Notes: generated from the letters alone by a model not told the origin. Counted from the stretch's first letter, positions 15,917-25,022 are shown. The stretch: 64,000 bases of DNA from Fenollaria sporofastidiosus (GCF_943169635.2 NZ_OW968186.1:186001-250000); one strand, 5' to 3'. Numbers and translations: made by a program.

Positions 15917-17572
15917 TTAACTATTGTTTGCTAAGATATATTCTTGCTTGGTATATACATTTGAAACTTCGCCTTCTTTTACTCGAATTATATAATCAAA
16001 ATAATCAATATTATCCGTGCCAAGATCGTGTGACACTTCAATATAAATTTTACTATTGTAATTGGAGATAATTTCATCACGAACAAGTTTTTTGGTATTA
16101 ACATCAATAGCTGACAAGCCTTCATCGACTAAAATAATATCTTTTTTAGCCAAGGCACAGGTCAAAATATTAAGTATTTGCTTTTCGCCACCGCTTAGTT
16201 CATTACAATTGCTTGAATTTATTAATCTCTTAACAATAGTCTCAGGTAATTTGTTCAAATAAGAATAAATGTCTTTTTCGTCGTAGGCATTAAAATGTGT
16301 AACTTGTTCAAGAAAAGGTACTGAAAAAACATGAGAATTTTGAGTAATATAAAAAACTTTTTCTGAAGCAAATTCAGACATATTATTACTTATGCTTTCA
16401 TTATTTATATATATGTCCCCTCTATCGCAATCAATTTGTCCAACGATAGTCTTTAGTAGTGTTGACTTGCCACTGCCGCTTTCACCTATGATCAGATATT
16501 TATTTCCTGATTTAAATTCAATATTTACAGGGCCTAAATAAAAATCATTTATTGCATATTCTAAATTTTCTAATTTCAAAGACGATATCTCATTATATTC
16601 AGGCAATACGCAGCTATCTTCTCTTTCATTTTCTAAATATTCATTTCCTAGTTCTTTTGCTTCTCTAACAATTTCCTTACAAGAATTTATTGCATTTACA
16701 TCATTTAAAATATACTTAATAGGATAAATAAAGCTTTCAATATAAGCAAATGTTGCAACCCCTGCTCCTATGGTAATTTCACCACTAATAAGCAAATAGC
16801 CTACCATTATAAATGCTGTAAGACTGACTAAATCCATAACAAAGCCGTTAACGATATTAACAAAAGTTTTAAATTTGCCAAATGCTAATTTTTGATCTTC
16901 TGTATCAGATAATCTTTGATAATGATATTTTCTTATTCCACTTTTTGATGCTTCATCTAGTCCCATATGACCCAAGTAGAAATCGTTTAAAATGTCCGTA
17001 TAATTACCAAAACTATCTTGATAAAACTTTCTCTTTTTTGCTAATTTCTTAGCAGTTATTTTAGGAACTATTACGCTTATTAGCGATGCTAAAATAATAG
17101 AGATGGCTATTCTATAGTCGACAAAAATAACTAATGATAGTGTATATATAAGTAGTTGAACTATAGATTTAATTATATCGACATATGTTGACAAGTATTC
17201 ATCTTCTATGATTTCAACATTATTATTTGTTATAGTTAAATACTCACCAACGCTTTTTTCTTTAAACACATAGTTAGGTCTTCCGAAAATCGACTTAAAA
17301 ATAACGTCTTTCGTATACTTAACGAATTCCTTATCCCTCTTCCATTCATTGTATTGTGATATAAATTGAAATATAGCGCTGCCTAATATTAATGCCAAGT
17401 ATGTAAATGCCAAGTTTATTAATAAATCTTTAGTATTATTACCTATACCGTTAAACAATTCTTTTTGAACATATGGTATCAACGCTATACACATAGTATA
17501 TAATAGAGAAAAAATAAGTTCTATTATGGTCGATGTTTTTATTTTTTTCAAAATATTGATTTTAAATTTCAT
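15917..17572 (-). CDS. ABC half-exporter (membrane plus ATPase domains)
   Basis: 551 residues. Residues 1 to about 310 hold about six hydrophobic spans of an exporter membrane domain; the C-terminal ATPase has Walker A GESGSGKSTLL, signature LSGGEKQ, Walker B DIILVDEGLSAID and the H-loop EVSHDL. The Walker B is followed by Gly rather than Pro (DEG for DEP). Likely exports a peptide, lipid or drug as a dimer; the substrate is unknown. An AT-rich gene. A second ABC half-exporter is transcribed the opposite way at 18124, so the two might form a heterodimer (inference). Confidence 0.85.
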   Translation of the reverse strand: MKFKINILKKIKTSTIIELIFSLLYTMCIALIPYVQKELFNGIGNNTKDLLINLAFTYLALILGSAIFQFISQYNEWKRDKEFVKYTKDVIFKSIFGRPNYVFKEKSVGEYLTITNNNVEIIEDEYLSTYVDIIKSIVQLLIYTLSLVIFVDYRIAISIILASLISVIVPKITAKKLAKKRKFYQDSFGNYTDILNDFYLGHMGLDEASKSGIRKYHYQRLSDTEDQKLAFGKFKTFVNIVNGFVMDLVSLTAFIMVGYLLISGEITIGAGVATFAYIESFIYPIKYILNDVNAINSCKEIVREAKELGNEYLENEREDSCVLPEYNEISSLKLENLEYAINDFYLGPVNIEFKSGNKYLIIGESGSGKSTLLKTIVGQIDCDRGDIYINNESISNNMSEFASEKVFYITQNSHVFSVPFLEQVTHFNAYDEKDIYSYLNKLPETIVKRLINSSNCNELSGGEKQILNILTCALAKKDIILVDEGLSAIDVNTKKLVRDEIISNYNSKIYIEVSHDLGTDNIDYFDYIIRVKEGEVSNVYTKQEYILANNS

Positions 17573-17710
17573 AGTTGCCTCCTATTATATATAATGCTTT
17601 GCTTAATTAACACTCATTATGATAAATATATTATAACATATTTATTTTCAATAACAACAATTACACTTACTTTTTAACTTTATTAATTTCCACTTACCAT
17701 TATCTTCTAA

Positions 17711-17743
17711 AAATAAAAAACTCTTGAGCCACAACCCAAGAGT
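17711..17743 (-). terminator. Terminator of the GlsB/YeaQ gene
   Basis: Stem ACTCTTG/CAAGAGT with 10-nt loop, followed on the minus strand by a T-rich run. Confidence 0.75.
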
Positions 17744-17761
17744 TTTCATCTAATTAAATAT

Positions 17762-18007
17762 TTATCTTCTTCTTCCAAAAAACATATTAACTAGCCAGAT
17801 CAACACAACTGCGCCGACAACGCCAACGATAATGTCGTTAATCATGCCGCCCTTTGCTTCAAAGCCAGCAAGTTTTGCAATCCATTTGCCAATTCCACCG
17901 CCTATGATTCCAGCTAAAATATTTTTTATCCAACCCATTTGTTTATCCACTTTCATAATTAATGAAGCTATCCAACCTGATAAAGCTCCTACTATAATTG
18001 AATACAT
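17762..18007 (-). CDS. GlsB/YeaQ/YmgE family small membrane protein
   Basis: 81 residues from the ATG at 18007, chosen because GGGGGAG lies 6 nt upstream; a longer reading would add an unlikely hydrophobic leader. Three membrane segments rich in glycine (IIVGALSGWIASLIM, IKNILAGIIGGGIGKWIAKL, IIVGVVGAVVLIWLVNMFF) mark the transglycosylase-associated/GlsB family of stress-related membrane proteins. Function unknown. Its promoter shares a -35 hexamer with the divergent ABC exporter gene. Confidence 0.85.
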   Translation of the reverse strand: MYSIIVGALSGWIASLIMKVDKQMGWIKNILAGIIGGGIGKWIAKLAGFEAKGGMINDIIVGVVGAVVLIWLVNMFFGRRR

Positions 18008-18050
18008 AATATCTCCCCCTTTTATTACTATTACCCAAAAACAAAAAAAT

Positions 18051-18079
18051 ATTAAAATCATATAAAAATTTTATTGCAA
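18051..18079 (-). promoter_or_regulatory. Promoter of the GlsB/YeaQ gene
   Basis: Minus-strand -35 TTGCAA (18074-18079), 17-bp spacer and -10 TTTAAT (18051-18056). The self-complementary TTGCAA also serves as the -35 of the plus-strand promoter. Confidence 0.6.
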
Positions 18080-18103
18080 CCCCCCCCCATAAAATGATAT
18101 AAT
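18074..18103 (+). promoter_or_regulatory. ABC exporter promoter with a C9 tract in the spacer
   Basis: TTGCAA (18074-18079), then nine Cs (18080-18088) within an 18-bp spacer, then TATAAT (18098-18103). Loss of one C would give the optimal 17-bp spacing. Such tracts are slippage-prone and change promoter strength in phase-variable genes of other bacteria. Confidence 0.7.
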
Positions 18104-18123
18104 TTATTAAAGGAGTGATATCT

Positions 18124-19701
18124 GTGAATCGAATTTTAAAAAAACATAGCTTTAAATATTTATTAACAATAATATTAAGTATTTTAACATCATTTTTATT
18201 TTCTGTGTTTGCCATAAGACTCGGCAAAGTTATTGACGTAGTTGTTAATAAAAATAGCTCACTTAAAGATAAAATTTTATCTTGTATTCTTATTATTTTT
18301 TTATGGTTTGTTCTTTCTAGTATCTTTAATTATGTCAAAAGTAAATACGCATCTGATGTAATAAAAGATCTAAAAATGCATCTATACAACTCAATAGGAA
18401 AGAAGGAAATATCAGACTATATGAGTGTATCCAATGAGTATTATTTGAATAATCTAACTAAAAACATTGATTTTTATAATGATAACTACTTAGGACCAAA
18501 GTGCGATATAGTGTCAAACATTATAAGTGCAATTGTAAGCGTAGGAACTATATTTTTTATTAATTGGAAACTTGGTCTTTCTTTTGTGGCAGTTACTTTA
18601 GTAACAATTATTTTATCACAGCTACCTGGTGTAATTATGGCAAAGAAAACTGTTAAGTTTTCAGAAAGAAATGCAGATAATTTAAAACTTATAAATAACA
18701 ATTTATCAGGATTTGAGCAAATAAAGCTACTTAATCTCTTTGATATTTTTCAAAATATCTTCAAGAAAAAAGATAATGATTTTGAAAATGTAAGACTAGA
18801 GTACATGTTTGCCTCTCGTTTCGCAAATACTTTGGGAATATTTTTCAGCTTCTTTGCTCAACTTGCATGTATGTCTATAGGTATCTGGTTTGTTTTACAA
18901 GGAAATTTAACAGTAGGTCTTTTAATCTCTTCAATAAACTTATTAAATGGAGTTTTTAGTCCAGTACAAGAATTTGCTCAAAACAAAAATCTAATGGGTA
19001 CAGTTAAAGATATCGTTAAAAACTTTGAAGATATAATGGCTACAGACAATGAAGAAAGCCTTGACATAAAGCTAAACGATAATGTTAATAGCATATCAGT
19101 TAAAAACTTAAGTATGAATTTTAAAGATAAGCATATATTTGACAATTATAATGTTAATTTTGAATGTAATAAAAAGTATGCTATAGTTGGCGAATCTGGT
19201 AGAGGTAAGTCAACACTAGTAAAGCTAATAATGAAGTATTACTCATCCGATTCATACAGTGGTGAAGTTTTAATAAACGGAACAAACATTAATAAGATTG
19301 ATACAGAAAGTCTATTTAATAAAATCGCTTATATACAAAGAAATGATTTCTATGTGGATGGAACTATAAAAGATAACATTGAACTGTATAGAAACTTAAA
19401 TATTCAACAAAACTTATATAATCAACTAAAATTTACTGAAGAATTTTTAAATAAAAATATTGAAGATGGAAGCAGAAACTTAGTTTCAACTGGTGAAAAG
19501 CAAAGGATAGATATACTTAGATTTTTAGTAAAAGATTATGATGTTCTTATTTTTGATGAACCAACATCAAACTTAGATAGAGAAACAAGTAAAATAATTT
19601 TTGATTTAATATTTAAAATAAGTGGCAAGATAGTAATAGTGATAACTCATACAAGTAATGAGGAAACACTAAATAAATTTGACGAAGTTATTAGATTGTA
19701 A
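18124..19701 (+). CDS. ABC half-exporter downstream of a poly-C promoter
   Basis: 525 residues from the GTG at 18124, which has AAAGGAG 8 nt upstream; an earlier GTG at 18115 lies inside that ribosome binding site. Membrane domain with about six spans, then the ATPase: Walker A GESGRGKSTLV, a degenerate signature VSTGEKQRIDI in place of LSGGQ, Walker B DVLIFDEPTSNLD and H-loop VITHTSN. The altered signature is common in one half of heterodimeric exporters, so pairing with the 15.9-kb gene is plausible. Substrate unknown. Confidence 0.85.
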   Translation: MNRILKKHSFKYLLTIILSILTSFLFSVFAIRLGKVIDVVVNKNSSLKDKILSCILIIFLWFVLSSIFNYVKSKYASDVIKDLKMHLYNSIGKKEISDYMSVSNEYYLNNLTKNIDFYNDNYLGPKCDIVSNIISAIVSVGTIFFINWKLGLSFVAVTLVTIILSQLPGVIMAKKTVKFSERNADNLKLINNNLSGFEQIKLLNLFDIFQNIFKKKDNDFENVRLEYMFASRFANTLGIFFSFFAQLACMSIGIWFVLQGNLTVGLLISSINLLNGVFSPVQEFAQNKNLMGTVKDIVKNFEDIMATDNEESLDIKLNDNVNSISVKNLSMNFKDKHIFDNYNVNFECNKKYAIVGESGRGKSTLVKLIMKYYSSDSYSGEVLINGTNINKIDTESLFNKIAYIQRNDFYVDGTIKDNIELYRNLNIQQNLYNQLKFTEEFLNKNIEDGSRNLVSTGEKQRIDILRFLVKDYDVLIFDEPTSNLDRETSKIIFDLIFKISGKIVIVITHTSNEETLNKFDEVIRL

Positions 19702-19733
19702 ATCATCATATATTAGTAAAAAGTAAATATAAG

Positions 19734-19772
19734 TACCCTCTTAATCCAAACATGGAGATAAGAGGGTATTTT
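19734..19772 (+). terminator. Terminator after the ABC exporter gene
   Basis: 10-bp stem TACCCTCTTA/TAAGAGGGTA with a T-rich tail. Confidence 0.8.
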
Positions 19773-19786
19773 AATGTAAAATTTAA

Positions 19787-19815
19787 TTTACAAAATACTA
19801 TATATATGATAATAT
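19787..19815 (+). promoter_or_regulatory. Promoter of the fRMsr gene
   Basis: TTTACA (19787-19792), 17-bp spacer and TAATAT (19810-19815), upstream of a GAGGTGA ribosome binding site. Confidence 0.55.
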
Positions 19816-19832
19816 TTCTATGAGGTGATTAA

Positions 19833-20330
19833 ATGATTGACATAAGTAGAACAAAAAATTTAAATAAAGAAGATAAATATAAAATTGCCTTTGAGATGAT
19901 TAGACGCCAATTTCAAGAAGAAACTAATTTTATAGCAAACCTTGCGAATACCTCTGCCATCATCTACCACTTGATTGACGGTGTATCGTGGTCAGGCTTC
20001 TACTTATATGACGGAACTAATCTTGTGCTTGGTCCCTTCCAAGGCAAGCCCGCTTGTAACAGGATCATGCTCAGTAAAGGAGTCTGTGGCACTGCCTACT
20101 CAAGCAAAAAGACTATTGTCGTTGACGATGTTAATAGCTTTGCTGGTCACATCGCATGCGACTCTATGAGCAAAAGTGAAATTGTCGTTCCTATATATAA
20201 TATGACGCGCGGCGTTGGCGTCTTGGATATTGACTCTTATGAGTATTCTAACTTTGATGCCATTGACAAAGAGTATTTAGAAAAGATAGTGGACTACATT
20301 GTAAAGCACAGTGACACATCATTAAGATAA
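19833..20330 (+). CDS. msrC: Free methionine-(R)-sulfoxide reductase (GAF domain, MsrC)
   Basis: 165 residues, a single GAF domain. Reduces free Met-R-sulfoxide in the cytoplasm with thioredoxin. The three expected cysteines are present: Cys75 in GKPAC, Cys85 in GVCGTA and Cys109 in HIACDSMSKSEIVVP, with the LGPFQGKPAC motif conserved. Stand-alone gene between two terminators. Oxidative-stress repair role follows from the family. Confidence 0.92.
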   Translation: MIDISRTKNLNKEDKYKIAFEMIRRQFQEETNFIANLANTSAIIYHLIDGVSWSGFYLYDGTNLVLGPFQGKPACNRIMLSKGVCGTAYSSKKTIVVDDVNSFAGHIACDSMSKSEIVVPIYNMTRGVGVLDIDSYEYSNFDAIDKEYLEKIVDYIVKHSDTSLR

Positions 20331-20388
20331 AATTAATATAAGATTATTTTATTTATATAGGCCTAGTCATTAGAATGTTTTATATGTA

Positions 20389-20417
20389 TTGATAAATTAT
20401 TAGCTCTTTGTTACAAT
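20389..20417 (+). promoter_or_regulatory. Promoter of the GT4 glycosyltransferase gene
   Basis: TTGATA (20389-20394), 17-bp spacer, TACAAT (20412-20417); ATGGAGG ribosome binding site before the ATG at 20455. Confidence 0.7.
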
Positions 20418-20454
20418 CGCTTTAGAATGCTTAAATATGAAATGGAGGATTTAG

Positions 20455-21663
20455 ATGAGAGTACTACACGTCTTGACACAGCTTCCTGCTAAAACTGGTA
20501 GCGGTGTTTACTTTGCAAATTTAATATCTGCCTTCAAGGCTGCTGGTGCAGAAAATGCTGCCATATACGGTGCTGAAGAAAAGCATAGGGACCTTATAGA
20601 TGTCAATACAGACCGCACGTATGAAGTTTTGTACGACACAGAAGAAGTACCCTTCCACATCTGCGGCATGAGTGACGAGATGCCATACAAGTCGACTATA
20701 TATAGCGAGATGAGCGAAGATGAGATAGATACTATGCTGGAAGCATTTCGCAAGAGACTTCTTAAGGCGAAGGAAGAGTTCAAGCCAGAGCTTGTCATCT
20801 CTCACCACCTAATGTTCTTAACAGACCTTGTTCGTGAAGTCTTCCCTGACGTGAAGGTAGTAGGCATAAGCCACGGAACTGACATGAGGCAAATTATGCA
20901 GCACAGGCGCTTCTTAGCAAGGCTCACTCATCTAAAGGAGCTTGATCAAGTGTTGACAGTAACTCCTGCTGAGCATGAGCAAATTGAGGATATACTTGGC
21001 ATAACTAAAGAAAAAATTCACTTGGTTGGCGGTGCATACAACGACAAAGTCTTCTATCCTAGCACAAAGGCTAAGAGCGATAAGACTATTAGGCTGATGT
21101 TTGCAGGAAAGATTACAGAGTCAAAGGGAGTCTTTGCTCTTGCGGCTGCACTTCCATACTTAGAGAAAAATCATGATAATATCGAACTGCACATCATAGG
21201 TAACGCGTCTAAAGATGACAAAGAAAGAATGATGATTGAGGCGAAGCGCTCCAAGAATTTATATATACGCGATGCAGAGAATCAAATGCTCATGGCAGAA
21301 GACTTAAGGCGCTCCGATATATTCATACTGCCTTCATACTTCGAAGCCCTTGGCTTAGTTGCGATAGAGGCACTTGCCTGCCACAAATTAGTAGTTGCCT
21401 CCGAGATAGATGGACTAAAAATGCTGCTAGGTGAAAAACTTGTGCATAGCGGCATCATCGAGTTTACAGAGCTTCCGCGCATCTACGACGTCGACAAGCC
21501 ATATAAAGAAGATGTGCCTAGCTATGTAGAAAGACTTGCTGCTAAGATAGAAAAGCAGATAGCAAGACTTGATGAAAACTTATTCACAGAAGAGATATCA
21601 AGAGATTTGCATGAATATTCATGGGTAAATTTAGGTAAAAGAATTCTAAGTATAATTAAATAA
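20455..21663 (+). CDS. Glycosyltransferase family 4 protein
   Basis: 402 residues with a GT-B fold. N-terminal half binds acceptor (VLTQLPAKTGSGVYFANL, ISHGTDMRQ), the C-terminal half holds LMFAGKITESKGVFAL and the donor-binding E-x7-E element SYFEALGLVAIEALA. It would transfer a sugar from a nucleotide donor; acceptor and sugar are unknown. Isolated monocistronic gene with its own promoter and terminator, not part of a polysaccharide cluster. Confidence 0.87.
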   Translation: MRVLHVLTQLPAKTGSGVYFANLISAFKAAGAENAAIYGAEEKHRDLIDVNTDRTYEVLYDTEEVPFHICGMSDEMPYKSTIYSEMSEDEIDTMLEAFRKRLLKAKEEFKPELVISHHLMFLTDLVREVFPDVKVVGISHGTDMRQIMQHRRFLARLTHLKELDQVLTVTPAEHEQIEDILGITKEKIHLVGGAYNDKVFYPSTKAKSDKTIRLMFAGKITESKGVFALAAALPYLEKNHDNIELHIIGNASKDDKERMMIEAKRSKNLYIRDAENQMLMAEDLRRSDIFILPSYFEALGLVAIEALACHKLVVASEIDGLKMLLGEKLVHSGIIEFTELPRIYDVDKPYKEDVPSYVERLAAKIEKQIARLDENLFTEEISRDLHEYSWVNLGKRILSIIK

Positions 21664-21678
21664 TTACTCACAGATAAA

Positions 21679-21706
21679 AACGCCTCATCACTGAGGCGTT
21701 AATTTT
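21679..21706 (+). terminator. Terminator after the GT4 gene
   Basis: 9-bp stem AACGCCTCA/TGAGGCGTT with TCAC loop followed by AATTTTT; may also serve the convergent fic gene. Confidence 0.85.
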
Positions 21707-21713
21707 TGTGTGT

Positions 21714-22877
21714 TTAAATTATTTCTGTTCCTTCTCTTAATACAGCTAAGTAAGCTTCATAGGAAAAAACTTTATTTCTTTCTTGATTATTATCTTGTTT
21801 AAGTATGCATAGGTCTATCAGCATATCAATAGCAGACTTTGCTGTGTTATAAGCGAGTCCAAGCTCTTCTGAGGCACCCTTGATATCGATTATTGGCTTT
21901 GCTAAAAGATGTTTGTATAGCTTTAAAATATTTGCTTTTCTTCTCTCACTTATCTCAGCATTCTTAATTTTTTCTTCATCAGAATTTTTAAGTTCAATAA
22001 GCTTATCGGCGCTTTCTATTGCTGATTTTGACGATATATATACACCGCGCACAAAAAATTTAATCCACTGCTCATAATTACCACTATCTCTCACTGACGT
22101 CATCCTATCATAGTACTCAATTCTATGCTCCTTTAAATAATACGATAGATACAAGGCTGGCGTCTTGATAGTGCCTTTATATAGTAGATACAAAACGATA
22201 AGTAACCTGCCTATCCTGCCATTGCCATCTAAGAATGGATGTATGCTCGCAAACTGATAATGCACAAGAGCCGCATTTATCAACGCATCGTATGGTGTAT
22301 CGTCATTGATAAACTTTTCTAAATCCGATAAAGCTTCTTTCATATCGTCAATATTTGGCGGTATATACCTCGCCGTAGTGATATTTGAGCTCTTTGAGCC
22401 AATCCAGTTTTGACTGCGTCTAAACTCGCCTGGATTTTTCTCGTTTCCTCTTACACCTGAAAGCAAAATTTTGTGCGTCTCCAAAAGAAGTCTATTGCAT
22501 AGTGGCAAGGTATTTAGCCTATCTATAGCGTAGTTCGCAGCTCTTACATAGTTAACGACTTCTTCGACGTCTTCGTTGATGCTCTCAGTGCGATTCACTT
22601 CTAAGATGTCCTCAAGAGTCGCCTGTGTGCCTTCTATTTGCGATGAAAGGAGCGCTTCCTTCTTCACATACATCGATATAAATAAATTCATATCAGGGAT
22701 TTTCTCTGCCCTATCGTCCAAAATAGCAAGCGTCTTGTGTGCTTCTATTATTAAATTGTTAAGCTCATTGTCAATTGTAATAGCAGGCTCTGGTGGCAGT
22801 GGACTTGGTCTGAATGAATAGTACTCACTTTTCCCAGAAAGATTTTTTATTAATTTACCTGCTCTTTCTTTACTCAT
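21714..22877 (-). CDS. Fic family AMP-transferase with C-terminal winged helix
   Basis: 387 residues. Fic proteins transfer AMP (or other groups) to target hydroxyls. The catalytic motif HPFLDGNGRIGR is complete at 213-224. An N-terminal inhibitory helix SSQIEG (77-82, Glu81) marks the self-inhibited class II Fic group. The C-terminal part (about 305-375, LAKPIIDIKGASEELGLAYNTA) reads as a winged-helix DNA-binding domain. The promoter is covered by an ordered array of TTATTTCA half-sites, which suggests autoregulation by this domain (inference). No antitoxin gene adjoins it. Confidence 0.9.
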   Translation of the reverse strand: MSKERAGKLIKNLSGKSEYYSFRPSPLPPEPAITIDNELNNLIIEAHKTLAILDDRAEKIPDMNLFISMYVKKEALLSSQIEGTQATLEDILEVNRTESINEDVEEVVNYVRAANYAIDRLNTLPLCNRLLLETHKILLSGVRGNEKNPGEFRRSQNWIGSKSSNITTARYIPPNIDDMKEALSDLEKFINDDTPYDALINAALVHYQFASIHPFLDGNGRIGRLLIVLYLLYKGTIKTPALYLSYYLKEHRIEYYDRMTSVRDSGNYEQWIKFFVRGVYISSKSAIESADKLIELKNSDEEKIKNAEISERRKANILKLYKHLLAKPIIDIKGASEELGLAYNTAKSAIDMLIDLCILKQDNNQERNKVFSYEAYLAVLREGTEII

Positions 22878-22893
22878 ATGATCAGCTCCAATT

Positions 22894-23030
22894 TGAAATA
22901 GTGACTACATTATATAACTCTTATTTCAAAAAGTCAAGAGTTTCTGAAATAAGAATCATATTTTTATTTCCTTATTTCAAATAAACGCAATTTTCTGAAA
23001 TAAGAACTCATTTTCCCCTTTCTTATTTTA
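22894..23030. promoter_or_regulatory. Six-site alternating operator array upstream of fic
   Basis: Half-sites TGAAATA (22894), CTTATTTCA (22920), TGAAATAAG (22945), CTTATTTCA (22971), TGAAATAAG (22996) and CTTATTTTA (23022) alternate in orientation with starts every 25-26 bp. The first three overlap the start, spacer and -35 region of the fic promoter. Confidence 0.75.
22909..22937 (-). promoter_or_regulatory. fic promoter
   Basis: Minus-strand -35 TTGACT (22932-22937), 17-bp spacer and -10 TATAAT (22909-22914), embedded in the operator array. Confidence 0.75.
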
Positions 23031-23033
23031 AAT

Positions 23034-23061
23034 AAAAACAGAGTACGAAAATCATACTCTG
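23034..23061 (-). terminator. Terminator after mrp
   Basis: Stem CAGAGTA/TACTCTG with 9-nt loop and TTTTTA on the minus strand. Confidence 0.8.
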
Positions 23062-23098
23062 CTATATCTTCAATAATATTTACAAATATATCCTAAAA

Positions 23099-23902
23099 TT
23101 ATTGTTCTAGCGCTTTAACTATACCATCTAATTCTTTTTCTATAATTATATCTGCTTGGCCTAGGTCAACTAGTCTTGTGTTCTCCGGCTTCAAGGCAAG
23201 TGCCGCATAATCTTTCACACCGAACTTCTCAGCAAGTGCTGCTGCCTTTGGCTCACCAAAGATGTAGTGCTTCTTGTGACACTCGTCGCAGATGAAGTAT
23301 GCCATGTTCTCAACTAGACCATATACCTTGATGTGCATTAAGCCTGCCATCTTGAAAGCTTTTTGCACTATCATATCAACAAGGTCTTGGCTCGATGTAA
23401 CTATAACTAGTCCGTTTAATGGATATAGCTGATATATGCTTAGCTGTATGTCCGATGTTCCTGGTGGCATATCAACTAAAAGGTAGTCCAAATCTCCCCA
23501 GTTAACGTTCTCATAAAACTGTCTTATCACGCCCATTAGCATAGGTCCTCTCCAGATAAGTGGATCTGTCTCGTGCTCCATAAGTAAGTTCATGGACACT
23601 ACCTTGACACCGTTGGCTGCCTCAGCTGGTGTTATGTTTACTCCGTCATCAGATGTAACCATGCCATATAGTCCGTAAGACCTCGGTATCGATGGTCCTG
23701 TTAGATCCGCATCAAGTATGCCGACCTTGTAGCCCTTCATGGCAAGCGAGTTTGCAAGTAGTGTTGTTACATAGCTCTTGCCAACACCGCCCTTCGCGCT
23801 TACAACGCCTATCACCTTTTTTATATTTGATTTATCATTTGCTTTTAATTTTTCAAAAGCACACTTGTCCTTGCATGCTTTGCAATCGCTATCGCAGCCC
23901 AT
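23099..23902 (-). CDS. mrp: Mrp/NBP35 family Fe-S cluster carrier ATPase
   Basis: About 267 residues from the second of two adjacent ATGs, which has GGAGGG at better spacing. Deviant Walker A SAKGGVGKS near residue 40, LDADLTGPSIP (switch I) and DMPPGTSDIQL (Walker B) define the family. The N-terminus carries a Cys cluster (CDSDCKACKDKC) and a later CDECHKKH pair, both suited to binding clusters, as in NBP35-like proteins. Likely assembles or moves Fe-S clusters in the cytoplasm. Last gene after the M20 peptidase. Confidence 0.9.
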   Translation of the reverse strand: MGCDSDCKACKDKCAFEKLKANDKSNIKKVIGVVSAKGGVGKSYVTTLLANSLAMKGYKVGILDADLTGPSIPRSYGLYGMVTSDDGVNITPAEAANGVKVVSMNLLMEHETDPLIWRGPMLMGVIRQFYENVNWGDLDYLLVDMPPGTSDIQLSIYQLYPLNGLVIVTSSQDLVDMIVQKAFKMAGLMHIKVYGLVENMAYFICDECHKKHYIFGEPKAAALAEKFGVKDYAALALKPENTRLVDLGQADIIIEKELDGIVKALEQ

Positions 23903-23912
23903 CATATCCCTC

Positions 23913-25022
23913 CTAAAGTCTATATGCTATAGATAGAAAAGCTCTCACACCGCCCTCTATAGCCTCATCATTAAATTCATATGCCTCATCGTGAATGTCC
24001 TTGTGATCTTCGCCCACGCCTAGTAGGAAGAATAATTCCCTCGCCTTACGCCTGTAGTAGCCGAAGTCCTCACTGCTTCTGATGATATCTTTTCTCTCTT
24101 CGAATGGAAGTCCATCCGCATCAATGGCTTTAACAAAGTCCTCATAAAGCTCTTCATCGTTCACGACCGACATAAACTCATCCGTACTCTCTAATTCTAC
24201 CACAAAACCCTTCTCTTCTAAAAACTTTTTATACTTATCTTCAAAAATATTTTTAAGTTTTGCTAGGTCATCATCATTATATGCTCTCAAGGTTAAGTCG
24301 AGCTCCAAACTTGCTGGCGAAACGCCAAAATTCTCTCCGCCAAGCTTTACGCCAACAACAGTTATGAAAATGTTATCAGAGAATTTTTCGCCTTGAAGAG
24401 TAAAATCTTTGTAAGCGTCTCTCTTTATGAATGGCTCTATGTCTTTAATAATCTCGCTGCAAGCGTATATCGGATTTAGCGAATTTTCTGGTATAGACGC
24501 GTGCGACTGCCTACCAAGTATATTTACTTTTAAGCCAAATGACGATAGGAACAATAGTCCCTTCTTTGTAGATATAGCTGCCGTCTTGATTCCAGCGTAG
24601 TTATGAAGACCATAAGCTTCAGTAATTTTGTATTTATCAAAGATCTCAAGAGCCTTAAGTGCTCCATAACCAGTCTCTTCAGCCGCTTGAAACAAAAAGT
24701 AAACGTTCTTATCAAGCTTAGATGCGTCCATCGAAAGTATAGTGCCAAGCATTATCGCCATGTGGCCATCATGTCCGCAGCCGTGAAAGCGCTCCTTCTT
24801 ACTATTTACAATGCTGTCCATATCACAGCGCAATACTATTGACTTCTTGTCATCACCCTTAAAGTATCTATAAAGCAAATAAGATTTATCTTCCACAAGC
24901 TCAAGACCATTGACACCACTTAAAACATCTTTAATAAAAGCCCTAGTCCTATCCTCTTTAAAAGCCTCCTCGGGCATCTTGTGAAGCTCTTTTCTAAAAC
25001 GAATAAACTTTTCTATATCCAT
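23913..25022 (-). CDS. M20 family metallopeptidase/amidohydrolase
   Basis: 369 residues. Zinc-binding motifs GCGHDGHMAIMLG and FQAAEETGYGA are clear, followed by the lid-domain pattern and a C-terminal metal His segment (GVGEDHKDIHDEAYEF). This subgroup (HipO/AbgB-like) hydrolyses N-acyl amino acids or dipeptides; exact substrate unknown. Coupled by a TAATG junction to the TIM-barrel gene upstream and closely followed by mrp. Confidence 0.9.
   Translation of the reverse strand: MDIEKFIRFRKELHKMPEEAFKEDRTRAFIKDVLSGVNGLELVEDKSYLLYRYFKGDDKKSIVLRCDMDSIVNSKKERFHGCGHDGHMAIMLGTILSMDASKLDKNVYFLFQAAEETGYGALKALEIFDKYKITEAYGLHNYAGIKTAAISTKKGLLFLSSFGLKVNILGRQSHASIPENSLNPIYACSEIIKDIEPFIKRDAYKDFTLQGEKFSDNIFITVVGVKLGGENFGVSPASLELDLTLRAYNDDDLAKLKNIFEDKYKKFLEEKGFVVELESTDEFMSVVNDEELYEDFVKAIDADGLPFEERKDIIRSSEDFGYYRRKARELFFLLGVGEDHKDIHDEAYEFNDEAIEGGVRAFLSIAYRL

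Noticed and set aside
17943..18227. A 94-codon minus-strand frame overlapping the GlsB gene and the poly-C promoter
   Set aside because: It crosses two promoters and the start of the ABC exporter gene in antisense and resembles no protein family.
22894..23030. Alternating TTATTTCA sites as inverted repeats of an insertion element
   Set aside because: There is no transposase or target duplication, and the even spacing over a promoter fits operators better.
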